Part shown: positions 5,687 to 6,591 of the stretch, in pieces | Position numbering within the stretch: position 1 is the first letter of the stretch | How the letters are laid out: each line of letters opens with the position of its first letter | Assembly (NCBI GenBank): GCA_945874095.1 | Contig: CAMCFM010000263.1 | Span: 1-6,591, forward strand | Direction of reading: 5' to 3' | Source of the DNA: Candidatus Kuenenia stuttgartensis | Lineage (GTDB): Bacteria > Planctomycetota > Planctomycetia > Isosphaerales > Isosphaeraceae | DNA length: 6,591 bases | Notes under the pieces: generated by a model | Seen by the model: the letters and a program-made list of their open reading frames with translations, nothing else | Database searches by the model: none | Told to the model about the DNA's origin: nothing | Position numbers and translations under genes: made by a program

Positions 5687-6238
5687 ATGAGTCGTAATTT
5701 ACCCCGTCGTGCGTTTGTTGGACAAATTGCTTTCTGGCCCTTGATGGCCCGTCGTGCGATGGTCAACCAGACCTATACCTACAATACTCTGCCCGCTGGT
5801 TATACCTATGTAACCCAGCCTCAAGCTGCCGAAGCTGTTGCTGCCCAACCAGCCGTCCCTGTCGAAACCCAGCTCCAGCCAGCTCCTGCTCAGGCGGCCT
5901 CTCCGGCTCAGCCAGTTGCCTATGATTACGGCGACGGTGGAGTGCTTGCCACGATGAATGCCCAGCGAGCGGCTGTCGGACTTCATGCTTTGGCCTATTG
6001 CCCCAATCTTTCGGCTTCTGCAAATGGTGTCGCCAGCAATTGCGCTGCCAGAAACGCACTCGTCCATTCCAATCTCGGTATGGAAAATCTGGCCATGACA
6101 CCTGTTCCCGCAAATGCCATCGGCATGTGGGTCAACTCACCTGGCCATAGAGCCAATATGTTCTCGGGTGCGACTCGCGTCGGAATCGGCCTCGCCTCGA
6201 ACGGCTCGTACTGGTATGTCGCCGCGATCTTCGGCTGA
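5687..6238 (+). CDS. CAP (SCP/PR-1-like) domain protein
   Basis: The 183-residue product carries a C-terminal CAP domain at about residues 84-183, with the order typical of bacterial members: MNAQRAAVGLHALAYCPNLS, VHS, then MENLA, MWVNSPGHRANMF, and a final GIGLASNGSYWYVAAIFG. The His of VHS, the Glu of MEN and the His of SPGHRAN match the usual cavity residues. The spacing between VHS and MEN is short, making the domain compact. Two cysteines (105 and 119) could pair. Before the domain is a Tyr-containing segment and a Pro/Ala/Gln linker (44-76). CAP proteins are usually extracytoplasmic, and their bacterial roles are mostly unknown. The start is uncertain: AAAGGAG favours 5687, but the frame extends to an ATG at 5585, adding 34 residues with a hydrophobic run (WIGILLIILNFI) that could be an export signal. 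The gene stands alone and ends 93 bases before a strong hairpin terminator. Confidence 0.85.
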   Translation: MSRNLPRRAFVGQIAFWPLMARRAMVNQTYTYNTLPAGYTYVTQPQAAEAVAAQPAVPVETQLQPAPAQAASPAQPVAYDYGDGGVLATMNAQRAAVGLHALAYCPNLSASANGVASNCAARNALVHSNLGMENLAMTPVPANAIGMWVNSPGHRANMFSGATRVGIGLASNGSYWYVAAIFG

Positions 6239-6331
6239 TCATCACCGACGACTTATTCTCGACCGGTGCCCTGCTGTCTCCATGAGACATCAACGTTAAG
6301 CAGCGCAATACCGGCTGAATGACTAAACAAA

Positions 6332-6376
6332 ATGACCACGCAAGGATGGCGTGGTCATGCTGTTTTCTTATTTTCC
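6332..6376 (+). terminator. Rho-independent terminator after the CAP gene, probably bidirectional
   Basis: ATGACCACGC (6332-6341) and GCGTGGTCAT (6349-6358) form a perfect 10-bp stem with a seven-base loop, followed by GCTGTTTTCTTATTTT. On the other side AAACAAA precedes the stem, giving a T-rich run for minus-strand transcripts. It lies between the CAP gene and a possible convergent gene ending at 6436, fitting a shared terminator. Confidence 0.82.
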
Positions 6377-6435
6377 ACATCGCCCTGATCGAGTTTCAGA
6401 GCTTCGAGTTTTCTCGCAGCCTGTAGCCGATGCCG

Positions 6436-6591
6436 TCAGGACAAATTTTCGATTTCAGTCAAAGCATCCCGATTGGCTCGACTCAGGTTCGGGCTGTTCG
6501 TGGCTGGTGATACTGGAGAATCGGCCCGAATCATCGAAGGAACGCTTTTGGTCGAAGTTTGAAGCTCGATCCCCTTGAGGTCGAACCGATT
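6436..6591 (-). CDS. Probable 3' end of a minus-strand gene running off the window
   Basis: Reading leftward from the last base, one minus-strand frame is open for 51 codons to a TGA at 6436-6438. The product begins NRFDLKGIELQTST and ends SRANRDALTEIENLS. It is a Ser/Pro/Asn-rich C-terminal tail with no recognisable domain. Its codons look like those of the other genes, and the stop lies about 60 bases before the bidirectional hairpin at 6332-6376, as expected for a convergent gene. A second minus-strand frame is open for 44 codons, and a plus-strand frame also crosses the stretch, so the coding call is tentative. Confidence 0.38.
   Translation of the reverse strand, partial: NRFDLKGIELQTSTKSVPSMIRADSPVSPATNSPNLSRANRDALTEIENLS

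Noticed and set aside
5699..6113. Two overlapping minus-strand ORFs opposite the CAP gene
   Set aside because: Antisense shadows of the CAP-domain coding sequence; composition is Arg/Gln/Ser-rich as expected for reverse frames, with no recognisable domain.

Overview
This window looks like a chromosomal stretch from a planctomycete, most likely a Planctopirus/Schlesneria-type member of the Planctomycetales. That is an inference from gene content: a PEP-CTERM sorted protein, a Tat-exported prenyltransferase/squalene-oxidase-repeat protein, a compact CAP-domain protein, long intergenic spaces and unlinked housekeeping genes. Coding regions have a balanced, slightly GC-rich composition. No rRNA, tRNA, CRISPR array, intact transposase, prophage gene or defence gene could be recognised.

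Layout. From 45 to 524 (+) lies a TspO/MBR membrane protein. A possible upstream gene ends in an ATGA overlap with its start. Converging on it with a 21-bp gap is a hypoxanthine phosphoribosyltransferase (hpt, 546-1064, -). Upstream of hpt on the same strand, after a strong hairpin at 1199-1237, is a secreted PEP-CTERM protein (1278-1958, -). A 747-bp spacer follows (1959-2705) with two different tandem repeat pairs. Next comes a Tat-signal alpha/alpha-toroid protein (2706-3830, -).

The spacer at 3831-5686 is about 1.85 kb and holds no gene I can recognise. It does contain a 15-bp palindrome, diverged relatives of the upstream repeat, a block of about 19% G+C, and a cluster of REP-like GC-rich repeats including a near-perfect 32-bp inverted pair. 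A CAP (SCP/PR-1-like) domain protein (5687-6238, +) follows, closed by a clean hairpin terminator. At the right edge the minus strand carries an open frame that is probably the 3' end of a further gene (6436-6591) and would share that terminator region.

How the parts relate. The genes do not form an evident pathway or operon. Three of them (PEP-CTERM, toroid, CAP) are probably exported proteins and each appears to be transcribed alone. hpt is purine salvage and TspO a membrane stress/tetrapyrrole-linked protein. The most unusual content lies in the spacers, where several repeat families sit. I do not see convincing evidence of a new multi-gene system. The repeats are the items most worth following up.
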